A DNA stretch of 64,000 nucleotides from Isoetes taiwanensis (lineage: Eukaryota; Streptophyta; Lycopodiopsida; Isoetales; Isoetaceae): positions 62,001 through 126,000 of the forward strand of contig JAJEKV010000556.1 of NCBI GenBank assembly GCA_021234155.1. The letters are read 5' to 3'. The number at the start of each line of letters is the position of its first letter. Position 1 is the first letter of the stretch. Of the stretch, positions 23,221 through 34,634 are shown piece by piece. Under the pieces are notes generated by a model. That model did not search any database. It saw nothing but the letters and a program-made list of their open reading frames with translations, and was not told the DNA's origin. A program made the translations under genes and the position numbers.

Positions 23221-23419
23221 AGCGGGATACAGAAATACATCTTTACAGCCATGAGAACTATACCACCGGCCAATTTTTGTAAATCCGTGACATTCTGTAT
23301 GGAAAAAAATTGGGCGGAATTTGATCCAATCTGGAAACGAAATGTCAATTTTGTCCCTCTTAGATTATTTTGCAGGAATCTCTATGATCGAATCTCTTTT
23401 GTAAATTGTACACGGAAGA

Positions 23420-23881
23420 CCGTATATATCATCCGGGATGTGGTTAACCCGGACACCCGTTATCAGCCATTGTGGTTAATCAGGACCTGCGCAGTTTGAA
23501 GCCAAAAAACCAACTGTTTTTGCCCTTTTTTTGATCGATTCTGCTCTATTTCGCCTTAAATCTCTTCCTCTCTTCATCAATCTAACATAAAAGAGGCATA
23601 CAAAGCGATTGGCATGCTTTTTAAAGCGGATCAAACCGCCCACGGAGCAGCAAGAGCGATCTGATCAAAATTTCTGCCCCCGCCGCACAGTTCTACGCTT
23701 GGTTTTTTGTCCGTATTAACCACTTTTTGTCCGGATTAACCATTTGGCTGATATCGGATGGCCGGATTAACCACCCCGGCTGATATCGGATGTCGGATTA
23801 ACCACCCACGGGCGATCACGGATGTCCGGATTAACCACTCTGTTTTGTCCGGATTAACCACATCCCGGATGATATATACGG
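23420..23881. mobile_element. Terminal-inverted-repeat element, about 460 bp
   Basis: The ends are 36-bp near-perfect inverted repeats starting CCGTATATATCATCC and containing GTGGTTAA and CCGGACA. The right half carries five or six subterminal copies of GTCCGGATTAACCAC. Subterminal repeats inside long inverted repeats are typical of MITEs derived from larger DNA transposons, where they can bind transposase. No clear target duplication was found and no transposase is encoded. It starts about 200 bp after the copia-type element. Confidence 0.65.
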
Positions 23882-24775
23882 AGTTCCCAGTAGATAGTAC
23901 TAGAACATCTTTCAGGCTTCAAATCGTCTGCTTTCATACAAACTGTACATTTATTGAGCTGTTTCTTTGTTCTTCAGAATATATATAGTCAACCCGTACT
24001 TGCCAGGAGGAGTCACTATGTCTTATTTAGGAGCCCAAGTTCTGCATCCAGAATGCTGATTCTAATGGACTCTGGGCCTTATATTGCAGACGAGAATCGC
24101 TTATGTCCCTTTCTAGATTAAAGCTTAGGAGAGTTCTGTTGTTTTTGCCAATTTCTTCCATCAAAAGGCGTAGCTAGATCCTTGCAAATTTCACCCAATC
24201 TGTTACATCTCATACAGGTCTCAATATCTTAAAGATTTGGCCAGCTGTAGTTCCTATGGCTGTGAAAATGCATTTGTCAATCCCGCAGATCCATACCAGA
24301 GCTAAATTCATAGAGCTAAATTCTTCGAAATTTCAAATTTTCCAACCTGTTTCTTTATGTAGGCTACACTTGAGCTAAATTCTTCAGATTTGGAGCTTCA
24401 TTTCGCTTTCTGATCAATTTCGTCAAGAACAGCTTATAGGGTATAGGAAATTCAGGTTTTTAACTTCCGCTATTTGATTTCTTCAATACCTCTGTTGCTA
24501 TTTGCCATATGTCATATGGCCGGCAAATCCGTATCTGGTCGGATTCAGAGTAGTTGATGTAGAGAAGACATAGCCTACAGATCAAAATTTTTACTAATGC
24601 TGCATATTTGTTGTGTCCAATTCTATCCTCTGGAGTAGCGCAATTCAATATGATTTTGCCAGCATGCAATGCGACGTAACGATGACAGGCAGCTCCCGAT
24701 GCTAACAGAGCAGCTCCGTCTGCTAATAATCTGAACTTTAAAATTCATCCTCCAATGTTTACTTTGTTCAATTAT

Positions 24776-24862
24776 ATAGGCCCATTAAACCATAACAATA
24801 TTGAAAGCTAAACAGGCCCATTAAACCATAAACAATATTGAAAGCTAAACAGTAATATAGGC
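24776..24862. repeat. Short tandem repeat, about 37-bp units
   Basis: Units reading TAGGCCCATTAAACC followed by ATAACAATATTGAAAGC occur three times with small differences; the third ends in AAACC. Downstream, at 24918-24980, a GC-rich palindrome (GCGGCGGCAACGCCGCCGC) is followed by two direct copies of GCCGCATGCCTGTCTTGTAC. Confidence 0.7.
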
Positions 24863-25138
24863 CCATTAAATCATAACAATATTAAAACCTAATCTATTAA
24901 AATCATTTAGCATTTAACTAACGCGGCGGCAACGCCGCCGCATGCCTGTCTTGTACACCGCCGCATGCCTGTCTTGTACATGGTAAGATGTTGGGTTTGA
25001 TTAAATGAAGAAACGAAAAATTGTGGCACTGGTTGTGGCCTAGAGTAAAATCTAGGGTGGATATGTGAGTGTCATTGTCTTTATCTAGAACAAATGTTGT
25101 TCATGTAATCTTGTTGCATGTAATAGTTAGTAGTCTAG

Positions 25139-25337
25139 GTGAAGATAAAAGAAAAAAGAAAAAAGAAAAAAGAAAAAAGAAAAAAGAAAAAAGAAAAAAG
25201 AAAAAAGAAAAAAGAAAAAAGAAAAAAGAAAAAAGAAAAAAAAAAAAAGAAAAAGAAAAAAGAAAAAAGAAAAAAGAAAAAAGAAAAAAGAAAAAAGAAA
25301 AAAGAAAAAAGAAAAAAGAAAAAAAAAAAAAGAAAAA
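25139..25337. repeat. AAAAAG microsatellite, about 200 bp
   Basis: About 30 copies of AAAAAG, with two slightly disturbed spots near 25236-25255 and 25319-25332. One strand is pure purine. The overlapping Lys/Glu- and Phe-rich open frames are products of the repeat and not genes. Confidence 0.95.
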
Positions 25338-25439
25338 GACCTTAACATATCTTGAAATAAAAGTCACTTTAATTCCTCATTTCAAGACTAGAGTTCTCAT
25401 TCGGGGGTCAGCTAGATTTCTCTTTTAAGTAGGAAAAAG

Positions 25440-28370
25440 GAGCTTCTTTTTATTTGGCAAGGAAGATTGAAATATTTATGGATATGATTAAGAGACAATG
25501 CCTCTCGACTTTATAAGTAGACACAGCCTCTGCAAAAGGGTTGTGACAAATATTGCCTATAAATGAAGAGGGAATAAATTAGAAACTGAATTGAAGTACG
25601 TTTGAAGCCAAAAACACAATTTTATATGCTTACCTAAGCAAACAAACAAGAACCCAAATGACCTTTCAGAAGCAAAAGAACTTACATCAGTACTAGAAGA
25701 ATCGCCCTTAGCCTGTGCCATGGCAAATATGGCCAAATTATTCTGGTGATTCGATCTTTTGCAACTATTTTGAATGCTTATATGATTGCAAAAAGGATCA
25801 GAATGGCAAGAGTATGAATTTAGCTAAAGAATCACAACCCAATATTAAATTGCAACTGATTAACCCAGATGCTACTTACTTAAAAGGTTTTGCAATTTCT
25901 CGCTCATGCCTGTGTGTGCATTTTTTTGGCATGAGCAGCGTGGGTTTTGGAGTGGGCGGTGGGTAATGGATGTTTCTTAAACAACATGCATACAACGGCA
26001 TGATTCACGGCCGATTGATTATAATCACCACATGGACATGATTCAAGGTCGATTAGTTATAATCGCCACTGCCGAGGCCATCGCCCAAGAAATGAAGAAG
26101 GAACGTTAGGGTCGGCACCAACTCATTTGTCATGAATTAGATAAAATTTTATGTCCTTGTACTATTCTTGGGAGGATCTGTACAAGAATTGCTGAGGCCT
26201 AAATGGAAGGTATTCTTTCATTCAAATATCAAAGCTTTGGAGTTTAAGTTGGTGAAACAAGTTTCTATTTTGTTTGCAATAACAAGAAAGGAAGGTAATT
26301 TGTAGGTAAATGTGTTAGATTTTAAAAAGTTTCCATTGATATAAGTCAAACCAGGTCTTGCACCCCCTGAATGAGCTCTTTACTCCAAAAGGAATTTTTG
26401 GCAAAATTTTAGCTTTTTGGAACTTGCCCACTTTTCTTTCTCTTTTGCTCCATGTTCATCTCGTGGCCCGATGGTTCATTTTCATTGCTTAAACGACTAA
26501 TAATCCATCAGGGGTTTAGGGTCAAGAAGATCGTTTTAGTTTTACAAGGGAAGATTTACAAGATTGGTATATTGTGAAATTAGAAAAGTGAATTGTGTTT
26601 CTTTTGCGAAGATTTCTATGCGGCTTTGATCTTGCATCTCAATTTATTTTGACATGTCTAAGAACAACATGCTAAAAAGGAGCAAAGAAGGTCATTTGAA
26701 ACCACATTCAATGCTTTGATATTTGTAGAGTTAGTTGTTTTCAATCCATTTCTTGACAATGCCATCGGATGTCTTTTTAAGAGATCCGGTTTTACATTTT
26801 TTGCTACCCCGCAAGCTCTTTGAAGTTGTCAAATTCGTGTGTCTTTGCAGTCTCTATTTGCTTGCTCATGTACAATTTCTTTCTTCAGCTCCATTTGCAG
26901 CAATGAAGTCCCCAATGTCTAGATGGATATAACTACCTTAGTTCTCTTTAATTCAAATCTGTCTTTTTGAACTTAGCCCTTTTAGGTTGTTGTTTATAAA
27001 TTCAGCCCTTTCTCATTATGACATGCATTGAATTAAATGTGTCAAATTGGTATCTTGAGGTATGAAAGAATTATTTTTGTCTATGCAGACATGCAAGTTT
27101 CAAGATTTTTCTTTGTGCATTGGAGAATTGAGCTTAATGGTGAGTGGCCCGTCATGTACTACAAAACTCGTCCGTGTTTCTTGGATTGGTTACCTACTAT
27201 TCTAAAATCTTAGGCAAAGTCATATAGAGGTTCGATATTCCCTCAAAACCTTAGGCGAAATCGTATTTCATATTTCAAAATCATAGGCGCCTCTAATCAT
27301 AAATGACTATAAGCGAAACGAGAGGTGCCCAGGGGCCCCAACATACGATTTGGGTCGTAGGATCGACGAATCCTGACGACTGTGGTAGTCCAGGGTGCAC
27401 CTCGTTTAGAATATGTAACAAGCAAGTATAATGAAACTCTGGCTATGACCGCCACTTCTGTCTATGCCCTTGTCTATGCCGGTTCTATGCGAGTTAAATG
27501 CTTAGTTCTATGGCCGGTTCTATGCGGTTTCTTTTTTATGGGGGCTAGCCAATGTGTTGGCCCTCTGAAAAGAAAAAAATAAAACAAAAAAATCTTCTTC
27601 TGCAGGCAGTCAGATACTAGCAGATTTGACCTTGTCTATATTGGTTCTGTCGTGGCTGGGGCATTGGAGAAGATGATTCAAAAGCCAATGCATTTTTATG
27701 CCGACCAACAATACAGTTCTTTGCTGTTTAAAACCTGCGGAATAAGGGCAAAATTTATAGGTGGTTGAAATTCGTCTCTTAAAAGTCTACCCTCCAAACC
27801 CGATGGGCGGCATAGTTGTTAACTCAATGGGTGTAACCTAGTGTGAACCCACCTTTAGTGCCAGCGTCTTAAATATCATCCATTGTCATGCTTGAACTAG
27901 CATAAAATCTGAAAAACTCCGTGTGTTTTTTCTTTCGCTTTGACTTTTACGTTATAACTTGCTAAATCCACAAAAACACTATGTATTTTCTGTGGTTCAA
28001 ATATGATAGTGGATGATAATGTTTGCACGATCAAATTTCGTATGTTTATAACTTAAGGCTGTCAATGGTTTTTGTTGGTGTTGGTAAAAAAATACGTATG
28101 CGTCTGACGGTGGCATCGCATTTTTGGGAAGAACAGGTATTCTTTGGCAGAGGCAAAGGTCCAGTGGCAGATAAGGCATCACGTGATGCCGCTTCATTTG
28201 GTGCCTAGTGATCTTCATGCCTTTTTGGGCGACTGTAGGTGTTGCGAGGCCCTTTTTCGGGTGCTGCAGATGCCTGTCTCCAATTCGACCGATCCCTTTC
28301 TGTGGTATTTGAGCCTGACGGAAACAGAAGGAGGTGAGCGACCTGCACAGATAACAGGTTAGGGAGTTCG
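25440..28370. other. No recognisable gene
   Basis: AT-rich sequence without a convincing coding frame, RNA gene or complete element. Short open frames at 25715-25966, 26735-26932 and 27382-27582 show no known domain. A CG-rich, G-rich stretch at about 27335-27390 stands out from its surroundings but was not identified. Confidence 0.5.
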
Positions 28371-28377
28371 GCTTTGT

Positions 28378-30199
28378 TTGTTTTTTTGTACTTGTTTGTT
28401 GATCATGTCTGCTATGAGAAGGGCAGCCAGAAAGGGTAGGGTTGTTGATGCCTGTGAGTCCGTCCCTTCTTCGATGCCTGTGGATTCAAATTCTGTGCAG
28501 ACTGAGACTTCCTGGATGCCTGCTCCTCCATGCCTAACCTTGCACAGAGCTGGGATGCAATAGATGTTTCTGTCACACTGGCCTTGTATGGTCAGGATGT
28601 TCCCCGTAGTTTCTTTGATGCCCTTTCTTCCTTCTGCGATAGGAGATGCCTTGCTGGTGCAGTTGCCATGGAGAGGGGGTCTTCTGCCGATCACCTCCAT
28701 GTGCAGGCTGTGCTTAGAGCCCGCTACAAAATCAAACGACTACTAGGCTCTCCACCTGCACAATAATCCTAGCTGGTTGCAACGTGGATAGCCTTAAATC
28801 GCTCCAAAGTCTCCACCCTCGTTTGTGCAAACGTGTTAAAAACAAAAAGGATCACAGAAATTTAAGCAACTATGTTTTAAGGATTAGAAAAACCTCCATT
28901 TTAGTGCACAAATTGTTGGCCCTGAACGAGGCTATCAAAAGGGACTTCAATTGACCCTCTAAGCCAGCCGGCGTTATCTTAGTGTGCAAGGTGCTCAAGA
29001 ATAACAGGTTGCACTGCTTCGAGGGCATGTTAAGGTACTGCATGAAAGACGTAGGCAAGGTGCATTACTCCTACCACCTGCGCAATTTATCTGAATCGAT
29101 GATTGAGAAGGGAAAAGATTTGTATGTAAGATGGGGTGCTGGGGACACCAAGAGCCTGTGTGTGTTGGATAACAAAAACCTTCTGAACAAGGCAGTGCAC
29201 TATGCTTTTTACCACGATAGTCGTAAATTGACTCCTAGTTTGACGTTCACAATTTGCAGGATGCTGAGAAGTGGGACATATACTTTAAGCAGCAGTTGGA
29301 TCATTCCATCCAACACTGCCCATGTGAACGAGCATAGAGTCCATGCTGCTTGGAGGGTTTTGTTGAATCCCGCCCACTGTATGCCATCTGATGTTAGAAC
29401 TATTCTCTTTGGTTTACCTGCAGGTTATGTGCCTGTTGAACGGAATGGGTTGGTCGTCGCAGATATTGGGATGATTATGTGCCATCTAATGAGATGGATT
29501 GTAATTTTTAGGATATCCATGATTCATCCTTCAGCCCTGATCTTGTTGATCATGGTGTGGATTACATCCCCATCCACACTGGGGATCACGCCATGGCAGT
29601 TGGCTGAGTTGTTGTGTGTCTTGTTACATGTACAGCTTCAGTTTTGTCTATGTTTTGCTTTCTTTCAGTGTGCATTTGTGGTGATGACAGAGACCGATGG
29701 AAATTCTGCTGGGAAGACGGGCCATCCCGTCGTGAGCTTGGATCCCTCTTTGATAAGCTCTAGGATTGACGATTCTCATCCTGATCCTCAGGTTTATCCT
29801 CCAGAGGGGGAGCAGCTGTTCACTGCAGAGGAATTTATAACGAGCATTATCCAGGTTGGGACGGAGGCCCATCAAATAGCTGCTTCCCTTAGGATCCTGA
29901 GGAGGCGGTTGACTGGTTTTTATGTGGCCATCGATTCGGCGATCTCTAGTGTTGCTTGAGAGCAGCTTAGTGCTCCAATATCTGAGTTACATGCTTTGAG
30001 ATCTCACATGAGCCTCGCTAGGGGCTTGCTGACGCAGGAAATCCGGCAGCTTGATGCCGTGATCAGGCGGGCTGCATCTGAAGAGCCCATGAATCGGGCC
30101 TTTCTGTTCTTGATCTTGTTTGCAATGTTCTTGTTTGTGCAGTTTCATGTGTGTGGCGTCCATGCCACATGTACATTTTCTAAGCTTATGAATATGTGA
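28378..30199 (+). pseudogene. Rep-type HUH endonuclease gene, Replitron-like, broken
   Basis: Three conserved motifs of rolling-circle Rep endonucleases appear in order. A motif I-like VTLALYGQ lies near 28570; HLHVQ (HUH motif, His-Leu-His) is at 28692-28706; and YCMK (YxxK, catalytic tyrosine) is at 29036-29047. Downstream there is a conserved-looking domain (WII, DVRTILFG) and a predicted coiled coil to 30199. The frame changes near 28535 and again between 28766 and 28870. In-frame stops occur near 28952 and at 29957-29959, the latter inside otherwise continuous sequence. A clear acceptor (TTTGCTTTCTTTCAG) near 29668 suggests an intron. HUH transposases nick one DNA strand through the tyrosine. 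There is no attached helicase, unlike Helitron RepHel, so a Replitron is the best match. The assignment rests on motifs and remembered family appearance. Confidence 0.65.
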
Positions 30200-30352
30200 T
30201 GTTTTGTCATTTGATACTGTGTCTTGTACATCCTTTGTTCGTTGCACTTGGTTACTAACATCTGCCGACTTTCAGAGGGCTTTGGCCCCTCGGCATAAGG
30301 GAGACCCCCTCTGCTGGGATCTTCCTTATGCTCGGATGAGCATTGGCATTGC

Positions 30353-30562
30353 GTTGGGGTTCAATTCCCCAAGCTCACTAACAGATTCTCTTTGTGGGCT
30401 TGCAGCTATTCAAGGGCACTATGCATAGGATCATGAAATGCATGCCATTGACAGCTGGAGCTTGGAATGGTAGTCAATGACATGTATTAGATGGCTCCTA
30501 TGCATGATCTCCACGTATCGTCCAGGTAAGCCATGTGCTTTGGATTCATCTGGGGTTCGATT
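30353..30562 (+). repeat. Two tRNA T-arm-like hairpins
   Basis: GGGGTTCAATTCCCC near 30356 and GGGGTTCGATTCCCC near 30550 have the stem, loop and TTCRA sequence of a tRNA T arm (box B). Both are followed by GGCTCA or AGCTCA. I could not fold a complete tRNA around either. They may be SINE pieces or chance remnants of tRNA-derived repeats downstream of the HUH gene. Confidence 0.35.
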
Positions 30563-31388
30563 CCCCAGGCTCATGCGATTGTGTAATGTTCTTCGTGTTG
30601 TTGAGTCATGAAGTATTCTTATGGAGTAGTCTGTTCTGTCACTTTGATACTATACTGTACAAAAAGCACAATACTATTTTATCCAATGGTGTGTGCTTTG
30701 ATAGTGTCCCCTTTAAAATCGGGTCAACAGGGGGCAGTTTTACCTGAAAAAGACTCGAATTGGGCGTTCTGGATTTGTGGAGAAGGAATATGTTCCCAGA
30801 TGTGCCGTTATCCAATGGATCATACGCCATAATACATGCTTTAGCCATAAACAACTTCAATGAATTCTGTGGTTCAAACATGATATTGGATGATATTTAC
30901 GATGCTCGCCTTCACTGGGCATAAAGAAGGGGGCGAATATCTTTTTCATATCATAGTTCTAAAATTAATAGCAGCGCAATTAACGTGGCAGAAAGTAGTA
31001 GGCGGGCCTTGATGCGCCTGGAGGTGCCGCCACGGCAGCCGCAACGTTGCTCTTCATAATGCCCCAACCTGTCGCTCCTACAACTAAGTCCTTTCCTTCA
31101 AGCCTTCTGCTTTTGCTATATTCTGGTAAGGATCGCAAACCGTTGTCTTTTGCTGTTTCTCTTTTGGGTTTCCCGTTTATTCATGCTTGTTCCCATGAAT
31201 TTATGGCTTTCCAGCAATTTTTTTCCAAAAATTTCATCCCTGAGGTTGGTGGTTTATAGTTCTTTGCTTCCTTGATTCATGAATTGACAACTTTTATCTT
31301 TGATCCGACATTCTCTATTTTCTGAAAGGCATTCTTTCGCATTGATTTTATCATTAATGTGATTGTTTTTATATTTAGGTTGCCAAGA

Positions 31389-33159
31389 ATGGCTATGGAA
31401 GATGGCAATACGACAACACAGTGTAAACTGTCTTTGGCAACGCTTCCACACCTGCGAGATTATATTCCAAACCTTCCCTCATATGTGAATCCTCTCTCGC
31501 ACAATGCATTTTTTCATCCAATTCCTGGGTTTTTTGTTGGTGAAACTCACGCAGTGATACAGAATCTGTTGGTAGATGTGAGCAAACCCGTAGCTCACAC
31601 ACAGTCTTGTTTCTTGCGGGCAGGTCCAAGGGAGCGTGTAGTTTTTAATCCTGAAGAAGTGAGAGCTGTTATTGTTACATGTGGAGGCCTTTGCCCTGGC
31701 CTTAACACAGTTATTAGGGAATTGGTTAATGGACTTTGGTATCAGTATGGGGTAAGAGAAATTAAAGGAATTCAGGCAGGTTATCGTGGCTTTTATTCTT
31801 GGGATCATATTGAATTGGATCCTAAAGTGGTTGATCACTGGCATAAACAAGGAGGCACAAGATTGGGCACTTCTCGTGGAGGATTTAATCTGAAAAAGAT
31901 TGTTGATGCAATTGAGGATCATGAATATAATATGGTCTTCATTATTGGAGGTGATGGCACCCTTCGTGGAGCGCTCGACATCTTTGAGGAGATCAAACAA
32001 AGGAAATTGAAGGTTGCAATAGCATGCTTACCAAAGACCGTGGATAATGATGTTGGGATCATTGACAGGTTTGTTTTTACCTCCCTTTTGCATATTTATG
32101 GAACTTCTGGTTTGCATAATTTCAATGGATTGGGTTATGTGGAAGTGTGAGTTGTAATACTTTATTCCTAAAGTCTCTCTGAAACCTAGTTTTTATGAGA
32201 TCTGAATTAATCAACCAAAAAAGTGATGAACAGAAAGATGATAACTTCTGGTTTGCATAATTCCAATGGATTGGGTTATGTGGAAGTGTGAGTTGTAATA
32301 CTTTATTCCTAAAGTCTCTCTGAAACCTAGTTTTTATGAGATCTGAATTAAACAACCAAAAAAGTGATGAACAGAAAGATGATGTTAGATGGCTTTTGGA
32401 TTGAGTTTTTTTACATTGTAATATAAAATTGCATGTGCATTGTAGGTCTTTTGGATTCCATACTGCTGTGGAGACTGCACAGGCAGCTATCGATGCAGCC
32501 CATGTTGAAGCAGAAAGCACCCCTAATGGTGTTGGCCTTGTCAAGATTATGGGACGGTATGCCGGTCATATTGCAGTGAATGCCACCTTAGGCAGCAGGG
32601 ATGTAGATTGTTGTCTTATTCCTGAAGTTCCATTCTTTTTACATGGTGAAGGTGGCTTATTTGAATTCATGGATCAGCGTCTATTAGAAAATGGGCATTG
32701 TGTGATACTTGTGGCAGAAGGAGCAGGCCAGGAATTGATTGAGTGTGAGGAGCAGTTGAGGGACGAATCTGGGAATTTACAATTGGGAGATATTGGTCTT
32801 TTATAAAGAAAGAATATAATAAGTGGTGGACTGCAAAGCACCCTGATAAATTATTTGCAGTGAAATACATTGACCCTACTTATATGGTGAGGGCAGTCCC
32901 TAGCAATGCCACAGATACATTATACTGCACATTATTAGCACATTCGGCTATCCATGGAGCAATGGCTGGCTATACAGGATTTGTTGCTGGTCCTGTTAAT
33001 GGCGTTTACTCCTTTATACCTTTAGACCAAGTTGCGCACACCAAACACCTCGTCGATGTTTCGAATCCTAATTGGGCCTGGGTTAGATCAGTGAATAACC
33101 AGCCAGATTTTGTCAAACCAAATGAAAGTGTAACTCAAAAGTCTGTTCGAGATTCATAG
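31389..33159 (+). CDS. PFK: ATP-dependent 6-phosphofructokinase (plant group II), one-base frameshift
   Basis: It phosphorylates fructose 6-phosphate to the 1,6-bisphosphate in glycolysis, probably in the cytosol since no transit peptide is visible. Exon 1 runs 31389-32068 and exon 2 from 32446, joined by a GT-AG intron. Motifs: GGLCPGLN at residues 99-106, GGDGT near 187 (Gly at the position that is Asp in PPi-dependent enzymes, so ATP is the expected donor), PKTVDND near 215 and MGRYAG near 262. The joined length, about 464 residues, is normal. After DIGL, near 32799-32802, one T is missing from a T run; adding it to the frame restores continuous homology through KYIDPTY and GYTGF to the stop. 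This could be a sequencing error or an inactivating mutation. An acceptor at 31377-31378 suggests a 5' UTR exon upstream (donor near 31127). Confidence 0.88.
32069..32445 (+). other. Intron of PFK gene
   Basis: The donor is GACAG followed by GTTTGT; the acceptor is CATTGTAG. Splicing restores the expected [10 protein letters not shown] sequence across the junction. Most of the intron is a tandem duplication of 141 bp (32102-32242 and 32243-32383) with only a few differences, so it arose recently. Confidence 0.85.
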
Positions 33160-34565
33160 GATTATTGTACATGATGCACATTTTCTTGGCAGCTCTATTA
33201 GGAGTATGGATTGGTTAGTTCACAATTGGGATTGCTTTCAGAGTTGGATTTATATTTACAGGCTCAAGTGATTGAACACAGTTGAAAATTGATTACCATT
33301 GTTTTTGTTAACTGTCTTAAAGAATTAACCTGGTATATGTTTTGAACTACTTGCTGTTGAAAGTGAACTTTGCCATGCTGTCTGCTTTCAATGCTTTGGC
33401 AAGTAGATTCCTTCCAATAAGATTGATCTTTTCAGCTTGTTGGAAGCGTGACAATTGGCATTGCCCCCAGATTAACTTTCATGTTTTGTCATCGTAAATA
33501 TAAACATGTGACCTGTACAATTTGTAGAAAATACTGTATGCAAATCAGAGTAACAATGTTAGTAACAATATAGACGATATCTTTATCCTGAATGTTCTCT
33601 TGAAAATGCTTGTATTTTCGTGAGGGAAGATCCAAGATGTTCTGGATAATATTGCCTAGTTGACATCTTCTGTTGAAGATCCGAAACCTTCAAGACCTGA
33701 GAATTACCTAAAGTTCCAGGCTGTTTTGCAGTTTGGGCGGTGCTTTACTGGCGCCGCCAGTAAGCTCTCTCGGATGCATAATTGCAGGTATTCAGCATTA
33801 TAGAGTCGTTTAAGGATGATTTGCTCGTTAAAAGATTCTGGATTTTTTTGCAGTTAATGTTCGTCAGATGCAAGAACTTCCAAAACTTCACCAAATACAG
33901 CAGGAAATAGATCAAACTAAAGTTTCGTTGGCATCTGATGCCATTCACCAATGCAAGAAATCGATGAGTAAATTCTTACGCAAGTTCTCTGGGAAAAAGT
34001 TCTTCTTTCAAAATGTCCTTTTTGCCTAGTCTAGAAATTTGCAGGCAATAAAATAAGGACCTCGCAATATTTTTCTCGCACCTACATAGATATATTGCAA
34101 AGCTGTATCTTTCAATATTATGTTTATACATACATATAGCGAAATAAAGCATTTTTAACTTGCAACTAGTTAGGCTTGAATTCCCAACATGACACCAAAT
34201 GGAAGAACAAAATTTTAATGGGTACTTGCATTAAATAAAATAGCCACCGCACGAGAGTTCTACCAAGACATGCCAATAACCTGTGACAGTAGCCTAATGC
34301 AAGATGAAAAATGCTCCAAGATGAAAAATGAAATGAAATGACATGATGTCCGCTTCAACAAACGCACTGGATGTGATCAAAATAAAGTCCAAGTTGAAAC
34401 AACAGAACCCCATGGCTACACTCAAATCCCTAAATGGATTGCACCAAAAGAACAGTTGTCAATGTCCAGAGTACTGAGTACACTGGATGACAAAGAACCA
34501 TCAATTATTCCCCAGTCATGGTGTGCAAACTTGATTTTGATCATATGAGTGCCAACATGATTGAT

Positions 34566-34634
34566 CTGCAAAACAGATGACATGCATCCTGACTGAATAT
34601 AATAAATAGTAGATCACACCAGAAAGAGACATAC
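34566..34634 (-). other. Intron directly after the PI 4-kinase stop codon
   Basis: On the minus strand the stop TAG is followed at once by GTATGT. An acceptor (CTGTTTTGCAG) lies 69 bases on. The exon junction would therefore abut the stop codon. This short distance should not trigger nonsense-mediated decay. Predicted from splice motifs only. Confidence 0.55.

Noticed and set aside
23228-23500. 134-aa frame resembling organelle-like coding sequence after the 3' LTR
   Set aside because: The frame runs out of the LTR into the TIR element and matches nothing I know.
25069-25428. Lys/Glu-rich 119-aa frame and Phe-rich minus-strand frames
   Set aside because: They are translations of the AAAAAG microsatellite in different frames, not proteins.
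30476-30570. Possible tRNA gene around GGGGTTCGATTCCCC
   Set aside because: A T arm and a possible 6-bp outer pairing (GCATGA/TCATGC) exist, but D and anticodon arms do not fold convincingly.
31047-31259. Possible N-terminal transit peptide exon for PFK
   Set aside because: The frame MLFIMPQPVAPTTKSF ends at a donor near 31127, but splicing to the acceptor at 31377-31378 gives the wrong phase for the enzyme. A non-coding leader exon is more likely.
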